Assembly: GCF_000383595.1 (NCBI RefSeq)
Contig: NZ_KB911581.1
Coordinates: 1,354,276 to 1,418,275 of the forward strand
Source: Streptomyces bottropensis ATCC 25435
GTDB taxonomy: Bacteria > Actinomycetota > Actinomycetes > Streptomycetales > Streptomycetaceae
DNA length: 64,000 bases
Direction: 5' to 3'
The translations under genes were made by a program, and so were the position numbers. The notes beneath the pieces were generated by a model. That model worked only from the letters and a program-made list of their open reading frames with translations, was not told the DNA's origin and searched no databases. This document shows, piece after piece, positions 15,622-24,484 of the stretch (positions within the stretch are counted from its first letter, which is position 1; each line of letters starts with the position of its first letter).

Positions 15622-16503
15622 GTGTGCAGCGTGCCGACCGCGATAGCCGTCACCAGCTCCGGCCTGGTGCTCCCACCGCTCGACCGACAGACCCCGCCCG
15701 CGGTCGTCCAGCCTCAGGAGACCCTCGAAGCCTCCCTGTTCGGCATGCACGCGCTGATCGAGCAGCACGGCTATGTCATCGCCCTGCACTCGGCCTCCGA
15801 CCCTGCCGCCCTCACCCGGCGGCTGCACACGGTCCGTTCCGTGCTGGAGAGCGACCGCATCGCCCTGCTCGGCGTGGACCTGCCCCCGCTCGGCCTCGCC
15901 CTGCTGGCCCAGCAGTTGCGGCAGCTCTCCGCCTGCGACTTCAGCCCTGGAGTGCTCGCCTCCTCCGTACGCCTCCTCGCGCACTACATCTACGCCGGCG
16001 CCCTCCTCGGCTCCGTCGCCAAGCTCGACCGGGTGCCGGTCACCCTGAAGTCGCACGCCAAGTCCTGGCTGCCGGGCGCCCGGTTCGCCGTACTGGCCAA
16101 CCCCAGGCCCCAGCTCGTGCGGATCGACACTGGCGGCCAGGAGCCCCTCGCCGGGCCCGAGTTCGCCACCCGGCTGCTCGTCGCGCAGGGGCCGCAGCCG
16201 CCGTCCGACTGGGTCACCGCGACGCTCGCGCAGGACTGGCAGGTGCAGGGGTCCCTGCCGGTGCCGCTGCCCGAGGAGTCCGTGCGCTGGTGGGGGACCG
16301 GCAAGCTCGTCGAGTTCGCCGCCGGTCTCTCGGACGTCTCCGTGCTCTACCAGCTCGTGTCGTCCGTACGCCGCGAGACGTGCCACTGGTGCGGCCTCGA
16401 ACTCATCGGCGACCGCTGCGGATTCTGCGCGGCCCCGTTACGGGAGCCGGAAACCCCGGCCGGCCCGGCCCGGACGGCAGCCCTTCCCCGAGGGGTCACA
16501 TGA
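15622..16503 (+). CDS. Hypothetical protein with C-terminal zinc ribbon, first gene of Tad locus
   Basis: A 293-residue protein of unknown function. The body (about 40-260) is mixed alpha/beta without a signal or clear membrane helix. The C-terminus has CHWCGLELIGDRCGFC, two CxxC pairs eight residues apart, a typical zinc ribbon. Start is uncertain: GTG 15619, 15622 and 15631 are close together, and an ATG at 15535 would add residues across a perfect palindrome, which seems less likely. Its stop overlaps the next small frame by ATGA, placing it in the pilus operon; a regulatory or assembly role is possible. Confidence 0.72.
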   Translation: MCSVPTAIAVTSSGLVLPPLDRQTPPAVVQPQETLEASLFGMHALIEQHGYVIALHSASDPAALTRRLHTVRSVLESDRIALLGVDLPPLGLALLAQQLRQLSACDFSPGVLASSVRLLAHYIYAGALLGSVAKLDRVPVTLKSHAKSWLPGARFAVLANPRPQLVRIDTGGQEPLAGPEFATRLLVAQGPQPPSDWVTATLAQDWQVQGSLPVPLPEESVRWWGTGKLVEFAAGLSDVSVLYQLVSSVRRETCHWCGLELIGDRCGFCAAPLREPETPAGPARTAALPRGVT

Positions 16504-16592
16504 CAGCCGTACGACAACTCCACAGTCCGCGAGCCATCACCCACAGCAGGCCCGCACCCGTGCCCGGCACGTTCCCACGAGGTGAGAAGTAG
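16500..16592 (+). CDS. 30-residue coupled small ORF in Tad operon
   Basis: A very short frame that starts at ATG 16500, overlapping the upstream stop as ATGA. It ends at TAG 16590-16592, whose last base is the first of the cpaB GTG. GAGGGG lies ten bases before its start. The peptide is basic and Pro-rich with no signal or motif. Precise linkage at both ends suggests a translational relay between the zinc-ribbon gene and cpaB; a stable product is unproven. Confidence 0.45.
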   Translation: MTAVRQLHSPRAITHSRPAPVPGTFPRGEK

Positions 16593-17323
16593 TGAACTCA
16601 CGCCAGCGCCGCGGCGTCATCCTGCTGGTCCTCTCGGCCCTGTGCGCCCTCGCCGCCTTCGCCGGGGTGCTCTCGGTGATCCGTGACGTGAACGCGAAGG
16701 TCGGACCCGAGGTGACCGCCTACCGGCTCAAGGGCGACATCGCGCCCTACAAGAAGCTGACGGCGGACCAGTTCGAGCGGATATCGATGCCCGAGCGGTG
16801 GCTGTCCGGCACCGCCGTCACCGATCTGTCGGAGATCCGCGGGAAGATCGCCGTCACCCAGCTGCGCAAGGGCTCCCTGCTCCAGTCCGACATGATCGTC
16901 GACCGGCCGGAACTCGAAGCCGGACAGCAGGAGATCGCGATCCTGATCGACGCGTCGACCGGTGTGGCGGGGAAGATCAACCCGGGGTCGCGGGTCAACA
17001 TCTACGCCACCTTCGAGGAGAAGGACAGCGACTCCAAGAAGGACACCTCCAAGCTGATGGTCACCGACGCCCGGGTCATCGACGTGGGCAGGCTGACCCC
17101 CCTGGAAGCCGGCCAGTCCAGCAGCGACCGCCGCCGCACGGCCACCGAGGCGGTCCCGATCACCTTCGCGCTCGACACCGCCGACGCCCAGCGCGTCGCG
17201 TTCGCCGAGTCGTTCGCCGAGCACGTCCGGCTCGCCCTCGTCGGGGGCGGCGAGGCCACCGTCGTCGTACCGGACGACCGCTCGTACACCCTCGACGAGG
17301 ACAAGGAGGAGGCCCCGCGATGA
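16592..17323 (+). CDS. cpaB: CpaB/RcpC-like Tad pilus assembly protein (SAF domain)
   Basis: A 243-residue protein with one N-terminal membrane helix (about 7-27), then an SAF domain (about 40-105, KGDIAPYKKLTADQF to GSLLQSDMIV) and an RcpC-like region with VAGKINPGSRVNIYATF. In Gram-negatives CpaB supports the secretin; here, with no outer membrane, it probably organises the envelope part of the pilus machine outside the cytoplasmic membrane. GTG 16592 follows GAGGTGAG. It overlaps the next small frame by ATGA. Confidence 0.88.
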   Translation: MNSRQRRGVILLVLSALCALAAFAGVLSVIRDVNAKVGPEVTAYRLKGDIAPYKKLTADQFERISMPERWLSGTAVTDLSEIRGKIAVTQLRKGSLLQSDMIVDRPELEAGQQEIAILIDASTGVAGKINPGSRVNIYATFEEKDSDSKKDTSKLMVTDARVIDVGRLTPLEAGQSSSDRRRTATEAVPITFALDTADAQRVAFAESFAEHVRLALVGGGEATVVVPDDRSYTLDEDKEEAPR

Positions 17324-17508
17324 GGTCGGTCCGGAACGTGGGCACGGGAACGCCTCGAACGAGAGTGCGTCGAATGCCGATGCGGGTGGGTGTCCCGAGG
17401 GTGGGCATGCTGAAGGGGGCACGGCGAACGGGCGTTCCGCGCGAACCCTGCCGGTGCGCGGCCGCCGAGCCCCGCACGTCCGCGAACGGAACGGGGATCC
17501 GCCGATGA
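17320..17508 (+). CDS. 62-residue Arg-rich small ORF between cpaB and tadZ
   Basis: ATG 17320 overlaps the cpaB stop as ATGA, and its own stop overlaps the tadZ start as ATGA. The peptide is strongly basic (about a quarter Arg/Lys), with no signal or membrane segment. Third-position G+C is lower than in its neighbours (codons such as AGA, CGA, CGT, CCT), which argues for a recent or weakly selected frame. It may serve mainly to pass ribosomes to tadZ. Coding status uncertain. Confidence 0.42.
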   Translation: MRSVRNVGTGTPRTRVRRMPMRVGVPRVGMLKGARRTGVPREPCRCAAAEPRTSANGTGIRR

Positions 17509-19121
17509 CCATCCGCATCCTCCCCGCCGCCGGGGACCTCGACTCGGCCCAGGCCCTCACCACCCTGCTCGACCAGCTGGCCGACGCCGAACCCGCCCCG
17601 CACGTCTCCGACTCCACGGCCCTGCTGGACACCCTGGCGCGGCTGGCCGCCGACTCGCTGGACGAACTGCCCGAGGTGGTGATCGTCCACGAACGCATCG
17701 GCCCCGTACCGGCGTTGGACCTGGTCCGCGATCTCGTCCTGCGCTTCCCGGCCGTCGGCGTCGTCCTCGTCACCTCCGACACCAGCACCGGCGTCCTCAC
17801 CGCCGCCATGGACTCCGGCGCCCGCGGCATCGTCAACCTCCCCCTCTCCTACGAGGCCCTCGCCGAACGCGTCCAGGCCGCCGCCGCCTGGTCGGCCGGT
17901 ATGCGCCGCCACCTCGGCAGCCCCACCCCGGAGCTGTACACGGGCCCCGGCGGCACCGTCGTCACCGTCAGCGGCGCCAAGGGCGGAGTCGGTGCCACGG
18001 TCACCGCCGTCCAGCTCGCGCTCGCGGCCCGCGCGTCCGGCCGTACGGTCGCCCTCCTCGACCTCGACCTGCAGTCGGGGGACGTCGCCTCGTACCTGGA
18101 CGTCCAGTTCCGCCGCTCGGTCGCCGACCTGGCCGCCATCACGGACCTCAACCCCCGCGTCCTGCAGGAGGCGGTCTACACCCACGAGACCGGCATCGCC
18201 CTCCTCCTCGCCCCCGCCGAGGGCGAGCGCGGCGAGGAGGTGACGGACCGGGTGGCCCGTCAGGTGGTCGCCACGCTCCGCTCCCGGCACGACGTGGTGA
18301 TCGTCGACTGCGGTTCGCAAGTGACCGCGGCCACCGCGGCGGCCGTCGAGATGGCCGACCACGCCCTCCTGCTGGTCACCCCGGACGTCGTGGCGGTCCG
18401 CGCCGCCAAACGCATGGTCCGCCTCTGGGACCGCCTCCAGATCCGCAAGGCCGAGGAGACCCTGACGGTCGTCAACCGCCTGTCACGCGCCACGGAGATC
18501 CAGCCGTCCCTGGTCGAGAAGGTCACCGGCACCAAGGTGGCCCGCGCCGCCGTCCCCGCCGCCTTCAAGGAACTCCAGTCCGTCGTCGACGCGGGCCGCC
18601 TCCAGGACCTCGACGCCCGCTCGGTCGTCAAACAGGCCCTCTGGGCCCTCGCCGGAGAACTGGAACTGGTAGCCGCCCCGGAACACGGCCACGGAGGCCG
18701 CCGCCGCAGGTCCCCCTCCGACCGCGGCGCCCTCGTCCTGCGCCGCAAGGGAGGCGACCGGGGCTCGGTGACCCTCGAATTCGCCGGCATGTTCCCGCTG
18801 CTCCTGATCACCATGACGATCCTCTGGCAGGCCGCGCTCTACGGCTACACCTACTCCCTCGCCGGCAACGCCGCCGACGAGGCCGCCCGCGCCGCCACGG
18901 CCGCCTACGCCGTCGACGGCGACGTGCCCGGCGCCTGCGAAGCCGCCGGCACCCGGAACCTCCCGAACGCCTGGGCCGACACCTCCATCGACTGCGCCCC
19001 CGCGGGCACCGTCATGCGAGCCGAGGTCCAGGCCAACGTCCCCCTCTTCTTCCCCGGCTTCGACGCGGGCTGGACCGTGAGCGGCGAGGCGGGCGCGGCC
19101 CTGGAGGGGGACCCCCGATGA
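17505..19121 (+). CDS. TadZ/CpaE ATPase fused to a TadE-like pilus protein
   Basis: A 538-residue fusion in one uninterrupted frame. Residues 1-130 form a receiver-like domain. About 145-400 is a MinD/ParA-type ATPase with AKGGVGATVT as the deviant Walker A, where the final Lys is replaced by Ala, as in many TadZ proteins; VALLDLDLQSGD and VVIVDCGS follow. After a basic linker (HGHGGRRRR), residues about 415-538 are a TadE module: GSVTLEFAGMFPLLLI starts the membrane helix, followed by an extracellular Cys-containing domain. TadZ normally places the apparatus at a pole; joining it to a TadE minor pilin would tether it to the membrane. ATGA overlaps link both neighbours. Confidence 0.87.
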   Translation: MTIRILPAAGDLDSAQALTTLLDQLADAEPAPHVSDSTALLDTLARLAADSLDELPEVVIVHERIGPVPALDLVRDLVLRFPAVGVVLVTSDTSTGVLTAAMDSGARGIVNLPLSYEALAERVQAAAAWSAGMRRHLGSPTPELYTGPGGTVVTVSGAKGGVGATVTAVQLALAARASGRTVALLDLDLQSGDVASYLDVQFRRSVADLAAITDLNPRVLQEAVYTHETGIALLLAPAEGERGEEVTDRVARQVVATLRSRHDVVIVDCGSQVTAATAAAVEMADHALLLVTPDVVAVRAAKRMVRLWDRLQIRKAEETLTVVNRLSRATEIQPSLVEKVTGTKVARAAVPAAFKELQSVVDAGRLQDLDARSVVKQALWALAGELELVAAPEHGHGGRRRRSPSDRGALVLRRKGGDRGSVTLEFAGMFPLLLITMTILWQAALYGYTYSLAGNAADEAARAATAAYAVDGDVPGACEAAGTRNLPNAWADTSIDCAPAGTVMRAEVQANVPLFFPGFDAGWTVSGEAGAALEGDPR

Positions 19122-19774
19122 CCCGGACGGACGGAACCCCACGGAGCCGACGAACGGCCCGCGCAGGACGGCCGGTCCTCCCCCGACGGGCGCGCCCCGC
19201 ACGCGGGTCCGGCCGCGTACGCCGCGAAGGGGGCGTGCCGGGGGGAGTCCGCCCGCAGCGGTCGGCGCGTCAACGCCCCGCGCTACCCGGCCGACCGATC
19301 CCGCACCGTTCCGAGGACGGAAACCCCCCGGCGGGCCCCCGGCCCTGCGACCGCCCCCGGGCGCGCCCCCGGCCCACCCACCGCCCCCGCGCGACCCCCC
19401 CACCCACGGGACGCGCCCCTACCCACCGTTGGAACGACCGAGGCTCCTCCATCCTGGAGTTCGCCGGCTTCCTCCCGATCCTCCTCCTCGTGGGCATGGC
19501 CGCGATCCAGCTCGGCCTCATCGGCTACGGCATCAGCCAGGCGGGCTCGGCGGCCCGCGCGGCGGCCAGAGCCGAGTCACTGCAACCCGGTACCGGCGGG
19601 GCCGCAGGCGTGGCCGCGGCGAGCGCATGGCTGAACCCCTCGGTCGACCCGGGAGGAGGCGGCACGGACACCACCACCGCCACGGTCACCGTCACCGTCC
19701 CCTCCGTGGTCCCCCTCTTCGACCCGGTCACCGTGGAACGCTCGGTCACCATGCCGAACGACCTCGACCCCTGA
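19118..19774 (+). CDS. TadE-like minor pilin / pilus assembly protein
   Basis: A 218-residue protein. The first 108 residues are an Arg/Pro-rich cytoplasmic extension with no family match. Then RGSSILEFAGFLPILLL begins the TadE membrane helix (about 110-135), with the Glu at position +5 of a prepilin-like site, followed by a Gly/Thr-rich extracellular tail. The start overlaps the TadZ-TadE stop by ATGA. A later start near residue 100 would give a more usual TadE length, so the extension could be non-coding, but no ribosome site supports that. Confidence 0.8.
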   Translation: MTRTDGTPRSRRTARAGRPVLPRRARPARGSGRVRREGGVPGGVRPQRSARQRPALPGRPIPHRSEDGNPPAGPRPCDRPRARPRPTHRPRATPPPTGRAPTHRWNDRGSSILEFAGFLPILLLVGMAAIQLGLIGYGISQAGSAARAAARAESLQPGTGGAAGVAAASAWLNPSVDPGGGGTDTTTATVTVTVPSVVPLFDPVTVERSVTMPNDLDP

Positions 19775-19825
19775 CCGGCCCCCACCGCCCCGACACCCCA
19801 CCCCCCGAGAGGAGTTGACGAGAAG

Positions 19826-21166
19826 ATGAGCCTGCGATCCCGTATCGCCGCCCCCGACGAAGGGGGAACCGGACGCGAGGACGGACACCTCGTGGCCGTC
19901 TACCGTGCCAAGCTCCTCGAAGAGATCGACCTCGCCGAGATGTCGACACTGACGGCGGCCGACCGCAGGGCCCGCCTCGAACGCGTACTCGGCCACATCA
20001 TCAGCCGAGAGGGCCCGGTCCTCTCCTCCGCCGAACGCTCCCAGCTGATCCGCAGGGTCGTCGACGAGGCCCTCGGCCTGGGCGTCCTGGAACCCCTCCT
20101 GGCCGACGCGTCCGTCACCGAGATCATGGTCAACGGCCCCGACTCGATCTTCGTGGAGCGCGCCGGCCGCGTGGAACAGCTCCCCCTCCGCTTCGCCTCG
20201 ACCGACCAGCTGATGCAGACGATCGAACGCATCGTCTCCACGGTGAACAGAAGGGTCGACGAATCGAACCCGATGGTCGACGCCCGCCTCCCCACCGGCG
20301 AACGCGTCAACGTGATCATCCCCCCGCTCTCGCTCACGGGCCCGACCCTCACGATCCGCCGCTTCCCCCGCGCGTACACCCTTCCGGAGCTGATCGACCT
20401 CGGCTCCCTCGACGAGCAGATGCTGATGCTGCTCGCCGCCTTCGTCCGCGCCCGCTTCAACGTGATCGTCAGCGGCGGCACCGGCACCGGCAAGACCACC
20501 CTCCTCAACGCCCTGTCCGGCCTGATCCCGCCCCGCGAACGCATCATCACCATCGAGGACTCGGCGGAACTCCAGCTCCAGCAGGAGCACGTCATCCGTC
20601 TGGAGTCGCGGCCCCCCAACATCGAGGGCAAGGGCCAGATCACCATCCGCGACCTGGTCCGCAACTCCCTGCGCATGCGCCCCGACCGCATCATCGTCGG
20701 GGAGGTCCGAGGCGGCGAGACCCTCGACATGCTCCAGGCCATGTCGACCGGCCACGACGGCTCCCTCGCCACGGTCCACGCCAACTCCGCCGAGGACGCG
20801 CTGATGCGGCTGCAGACCCTCGGCTCGATGTCCGAGGTCCTCATCCCCTTCGAGGCCCTCAAGGACCAGATCAACTCGGCGGTGGACGTGGTCGTCCAGC
20901 TCACCCGCTTCGCCGACGGCTCCCGCAAGGTCACCGAGATCGCCCTGCTCGTCTCGCACGGCCGCGAACAGTTCCGTATCGCCACGGTCTCCCGCTACGC
21001 CCCCGACCCCCTCGGCGCCGACCGCGTCGTCCACGGCCGCTTCGAACACCTGCCGGTGCCCCGCTCCGTCGCCGAGAAGCTGTACGTGGCCAACGAGCCG
21101 CTGCCTCCCGCGTACGGAGTGACCGAGGCCATCGACCCGCTCAACACCCGCCAGGCCATCGGATAG
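19826..21166 (+). CDS. tadA: TadA/CpaF-type secretion ATPase
   Basis: A 446-residue traffic ATPase of the type II/IV secretion family that powers Flp pilus extension (and, in Tad systems, retraction). Walker A is SGGTGTGKTT near residue 216. The Asp box region includes RIITIEDSAELQL, Walker B is RIIVGEVRGGE near 290, and the His box is GHDGSLATVHANS near 315. All catalytic parts are present. GAGAGGAGTTG upstream is a strong ribosome site. tadB follows 31 bases downstream. Confidence 0.95.
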   Translation: MSLRSRIAAPDEGGTGREDGHLVAVYRAKLLEEIDLAEMSTLTAADRRARLERVLGHIISREGPVLSSAERSQLIRRVVDEALGLGVLEPLLADASVTEIMVNGPDSIFVERAGRVEQLPLRFASTDQLMQTIERIVSTVNRRVDESNPMVDARLPTGERVNVIIPPLSLTGPTLTIRRFPRAYTLPELIDLGSLDEQMLMLLAAFVRARFNVIVSGGTGTGKTTLLNALSGLIPPRERIITIEDSAELQLQQEHVIRLESRPPNIEGKGQITIRDLVRNSLRMRPDRIIVGEVRGGETLDMLQAMSTGHDGSLATVHANSAEDALMRLQTLGSMSEVLIPFEALKDQINSAVDVVVQLTRFADGSRKVTEIALLVSHGREQFRIATVSRYAPDPLGADRVVHGRFEHLPVPRSVAEKLYVANEPLPPAYGVTEAIDPLNTRQAIG

Positions 21167-21197
21167 CCCCGAGAGCCCCGAGGAGGTAGGACCGAAC

Positions 21198-22217
21198 ATG
21201 GCGACAGCCCAGGCACTCCAGGAACTCCGGGCGCCCCTGGCGACCCTGGCCCAGGCACCCCTGGACCTGGACAACACCACCCTGCTGGCCCTCGGCGCCA
21301 CCGTCCTCTGCGGCACCCTCGCTGTCGCGGGCGCCCACGCGTACGTCTCCGGCCGCGCCCAGCGCCAGGCCCTGGCCGACCGTCTCGCGGGCAGCCACGG
21401 CGGCGGCCCGGCGCGCACGGCGGCGGGCCGTGTCCGACGCTTCACGACCGTCGACCGCAGGCTGCGCCGCACCCGCCTCGGCCGGGCGATCCACCTAAGA
21501 CTGACGACGACGGGACTCGACCTGACGGCGGGCGAGTTCACCGCGTACGTCGTCATGGCCGTCGTCGCCCTGTGGCTGATCGCCGCCGCCACCCTGGCCC
21601 CGTTCTTCGGCCCGATCGCGGGCGCGATCGGCGTGTGGGCGGCGGCCATCTTCCTCAACTGGCAACGCCAGAAACGCATCGAGGCCTTCATCAACCAGCT
21701 CCCCGACGTCGCCCGCCTCCTCGCCAACGCCACCGCCGCCGGCCTCGCCCTGCGCACGTCCCTGGCGATGGCGGCGGAGGAGCTGGAGGCCCCGGCGGGC
21801 GAGGAACTGGCCCGGGTGGCCGATCAGCTGGCGCTCGGCCGCTCGGTCGACGACGCGCTCGGCGAGCTGGCCGAACGCCTCCCCTCGCGCGAACTGATCG
21901 TCCTCGTCACCACCCTCGTCCTGTCCAACAAGGCGGGCGGCACGGTGGTGAGTTCGCTGCGCAACCTGACCCAGACCCTGGAGGACCGCAAGGAGACCCG
22001 GCGGGAGGTCCGCACGATGCTCTCCGAGGTCAACGCGACCGCCTTCACCGTCCCCCTCCTGGGCCTCGGCTCCCTCCTCCTGATCAACTCCTCGAACGAG
22101 GGCGCCCTCGCCCGGGTCACCGGCTCCCCCCTCGGCCAGCTCCTGGTCCTGATCTCGATCGGTCTCTACACGGTCGGCTTCTTCGTCATCCGCCGCCTCG
22201 GCAAGATCGAAGTCTGA
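21198..22217 (+). CDS. tadB: TadB inner-membrane platform protein (T2SSF)
   Basis: A 339-residue protein with about four membrane helices: one near residue 25-50, two around 110-155, one at the C-terminus. A cytoplasmic T2SSF domain lies between (about 160-300, with RIEAFINQLPDVARLLANATAAG split around the motif). TadB and TadC form the membrane platform on which TadA acts. AGGAGG precedes the ATG. Order tadA-tadB-tadC is standard for Tad loci. Confidence 0.93.
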   Translation: MATAQALQELRAPLATLAQAPLDLDNTTLLALGATVLCGTLAVAGAHAYVSGRAQRQALADRLAGSHGGGPARTAAGRVRRFTTVDRRLRRTRLGRAIHLRLTTTGLDLTAGEFTAYVVMAVVALWLIAAATLAPFFGPIAGAIGVWAAAIFLNWQRQKRIEAFINQLPDVARLLANATAAGLALRTSLAMAAEELEAPAGEELARVADQLALGRSVDDALGELAERLPSRELIVLVTTLVLSNKAGGTVVSSLRNLTQTLEDRKETRREVRTMLSEVNATAFTVPLLGLGSLLLINSSNEGALARVTGSPLGQLLVLISIGLYTVGFFVIRRLGKIEV

Positions 22218-22238
22218 GAAGGGGGCGATGACACGGCC

Positions 22239-23141
22239 ATGACGACATCGACGCTCCCCCTGCTCCTGGCGCTCCTGACGGCCGTCGCCGTCGTGGGCGC
22301 CCTGCTGGGCATCCGCATGATCCGCGCCGAGGCGAAACTCCCCGCCGACCTGGCCCTCGCCCTGGAGGTCGGCGCCACCCGCGTCTCGAAGGCCGGCTCG
22401 GCCGTCGACCGCCTCGGCATGCGCTTCGCCCCGCTCGTCCTGCGCCTCATGGGCCACCGCCGGGTCGAGGCCAAGCGCCGCCGCATCGACATGGCGGGCA
22501 ACCCCGGCGGCCTCACCCTCAACCGCTACGCCGCCCGCCGTGCCGTCTACGGCTTCTTCGGCGCCTTCATGGGCCTGGTCTTCCTGACCAGCGACCGCCC
22601 CCTCTTCGCCGCCTTCACCTTCGCCTTCGGGCTGCTGGCCGCCGACGCGGCGATCTGGCAGGCGATCCGCGACCGCAAGGACGTCATCGACCGCACGCTG
22701 CCCGACTTCCTCGACGTCCTCGCGGTCGTGGTCTCGGCGGGCCTGGGCTTCCGCCAGGCCCTGGACCGGGTCGCCGAGAAGTACGAGGGCCCCTGGGCGG
22801 ACGAACTCCGCATCACCCTGCGCCAGATGGACATGGGCGTCAGCCGCCGCCAGGCCTTCGACGAACTCCGCCGGCGCAACTCCTCCGAGCAGGTCGCCCA
22901 GTTCGTCTCGGCGCTCCAGCAGGGCGAGGAACTCGGCTCCCCGATCGCGGAGACCCTGATCCAGCTCGCCGCGGACATGCGCCGCACCGACGCGCAGAAC
23001 GCCCGCCGCCGAGCCGCCCGCACCGTCCCCAAGGCCACGCTGGTCACCCTGGTCTTCATGCTCCCGGCCACGATGATCCTCATCGCCACGGGCATGTTCC
23101 TGGGCTCGGGCACCAACTTCGGCGACATTCTGGGCCGCTGA
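22239..23141 (+). CDS. tadC: TadC inner-membrane platform protein (T2SSF)
   Basis: A 300-residue partner of TadB with an N-terminal helix, two helices near 105-140, a T2SSF domain (about 145-270, DRTLPDFLDVLAVVVSAGLGF) and a C-terminal helix (TLVFMLPATMILIATG). The stop overlaps the histidine-kinase ATG as TGATG, so the sensor pair is in the same transcript. Confidence 0.93.
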   Translation: MTTSTLPLLLALLTAVAVVGALLGIRMIRAEAKLPADLALALEVGATRVSKAGSAVDRLGMRFAPLVLRLMGHRRVEAKRRRIDMAGNPGGLTLNRYAARRAVYGFFGAFMGLVFLTSDRPLFAAFTFAFGLLAADAAIWQAIRDRKDVIDRTLPDFLDVLAVVVSAGLGFRQALDRVAEKYEGPWADELRITLRQMDMGVSRRQAFDELRRRNSSEQVAQFVSALQQGEELGSPIAETLIQLAADMRRTDAQNARRRAARTVPKATLVTLVFMLPATMILIATGMFLGSGTNFGDILGR

Positions 23142-24484
23142 TGACAGGCCGACGCACTCCACCCCCGCCCGGCCCCACCCCCGGCACCGGCTATCTCGCC
23201 GACGACGCCACACCCCCCGCCACCCTCCGCCTCCAGCTCAACGCCCTCCAGTCCCTCGCCCGCCAGACCTTCGCCGTCCGCCTGGTCACCCTCGCCATCG
23301 GCACTCCCTTCGCGATGGCCAACACCACGGACGGCCCCCAGAACCACGCCGTCCTCCTCGCCGCCGTCCTCGGCATCACCGTCTCGTACGCCATGCTCAG
23401 GGACTGGCACCGCTTCGCCCCCCGCCTCCTCGCCCACCCCACCCTCATGGCCCTGGACCTCCTCTTCGGCGCGGTCCTCCTCCTCACCGCCTCCCCGGCC
23501 TCCCCCCTCGCCTACGCCACGGTCTGCACCCCCCTTCTCTCCGGCCTCCTCTACGGCTGGCGCGGCGCCGGCGTGCTCACCGGCCTGCAACTGGCCGTCC
23601 TCGTCACGGTCCACCGCACCTGGGAACACCATCCCGGCGCGGGCGTCAGCACCCTTCTCATCGCCGGCTTCTGCGTCGCGGCCGGCATCATCGGCGTCAC
23701 CCTGCGGAACCTGATGTTCCGTTTCGGTACGGCCACCCAGGCGCTCTCCGAGGTCACGTCCCGCCTCGCCGTCGCGGAGGCGGTGGAGTCCGAACGCGCC
23801 CGTCTGGCCCGTGAACTGCACGACTCGGTGGCCAAGACCCTCCACGGCCTGGCCCTCGCCGCCGACGCCCTGGCGACCTCTGCCGACCGTCCGGCCCCGG
23901 ACCCGGACCAGCTGAAACGACAGGCCGGCCTCGTCGCCTCGGCGGCCCGCCGAGCCGCCGCCGAGTCCCGCGACCTCCTCACGGACCTGCGCCGCCACAC
24001 CGACCTGACGACGACCCCACCGGCGGACCTGCGCACCGAACTGGCCGGCCGGACAGCGGACTTCGAGTCCCGCACCACCCTCCCCACCCACCTGACCCAC
24101 ACGGGCGAGCCACCCCCGCCGCTCCCGCCCGAGACGACCCGCCACCTCCTGGCGATCACGTCGGAGGCACTGGAGAACGTCCACCGCCACGCGCGGGCGA
24201 CGGCGGCGGAGGTCTGCCTGAGCGTCACCCCGGACACCCTGCACCTCAGGATCAAGGACGACGGCGTGGGGCTCCCGCCCGCCCTCACCCTCGAAGAGGC
24301 GCAGGAATCCGGCCACTTCGGCCTCCTGGGCATGGCGGAACGCGCGGACCGTACGGGCGCGGCCCTGCACGTGGCATCGGACGGCACCGGTACGGAAGTG
24401 ACCCTGACCCTCCCGCTCCCCGCACACCCGGACGGCGCACCGCCCGCCCCCGATACCCCCAGAGAGGAGGCCGCACATGCCTGA
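23141..24484 (+). CDS. NarL-class sensor histidine kinase in the Tad operon
   Basis: A 447-residue kinase. The N-terminal half has five to six membrane helices (about 45-190). Then comes a HisKA_3 dimerisation domain with ARELHDSVAKTLHGL (phospho-His in LHD) and a GHKL ATPase with SEALENVHRHARA (N box), KDDGVGLPP (G1) and GHFGLLGMAERA (G2). It overlaps the response regulator by 8 bases (ATGCCTGA). Location inside the operon argues that this pair controls, or is controlled with, pilus output. Confidence 0.93.
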   Translation: MTGRRTPPPPGPTPGTGYLADDATPPATLRLQLNALQSLARQTFAVRLVTLAIGTPFAMANTTDGPQNHAVLLAAVLGITVSYAMLRDWHRFAPRLLAHPTLMALDLLFGAVLLLTASPASPLAYATVCTPLLSGLLYGWRGAGVLTGLQLAVLVTVHRTWEHHPGAGVSTLLIAGFCVAAGIIGVTLRNLMFRFGTATQALSEVTSRLAVAEAVESERARLARELHDSVAKTLHGLALAADALATSADRPAPDPDQLKRQAGLVASAARRAAAESRDLLTDLRRHTDLTTTPPADLRTELAGRTADFESRTTLPTHLTHTGEPPPPLPPETTRHLLAITSEALENVHRHARATAAEVCLSVTPDTLHLRIKDDGVGLPPALTLEEAQESGHFGLLGMAERADRTGAALHVASDGTGTEVTLTLPLPAHPDGAPPAPDTPREEAAHA

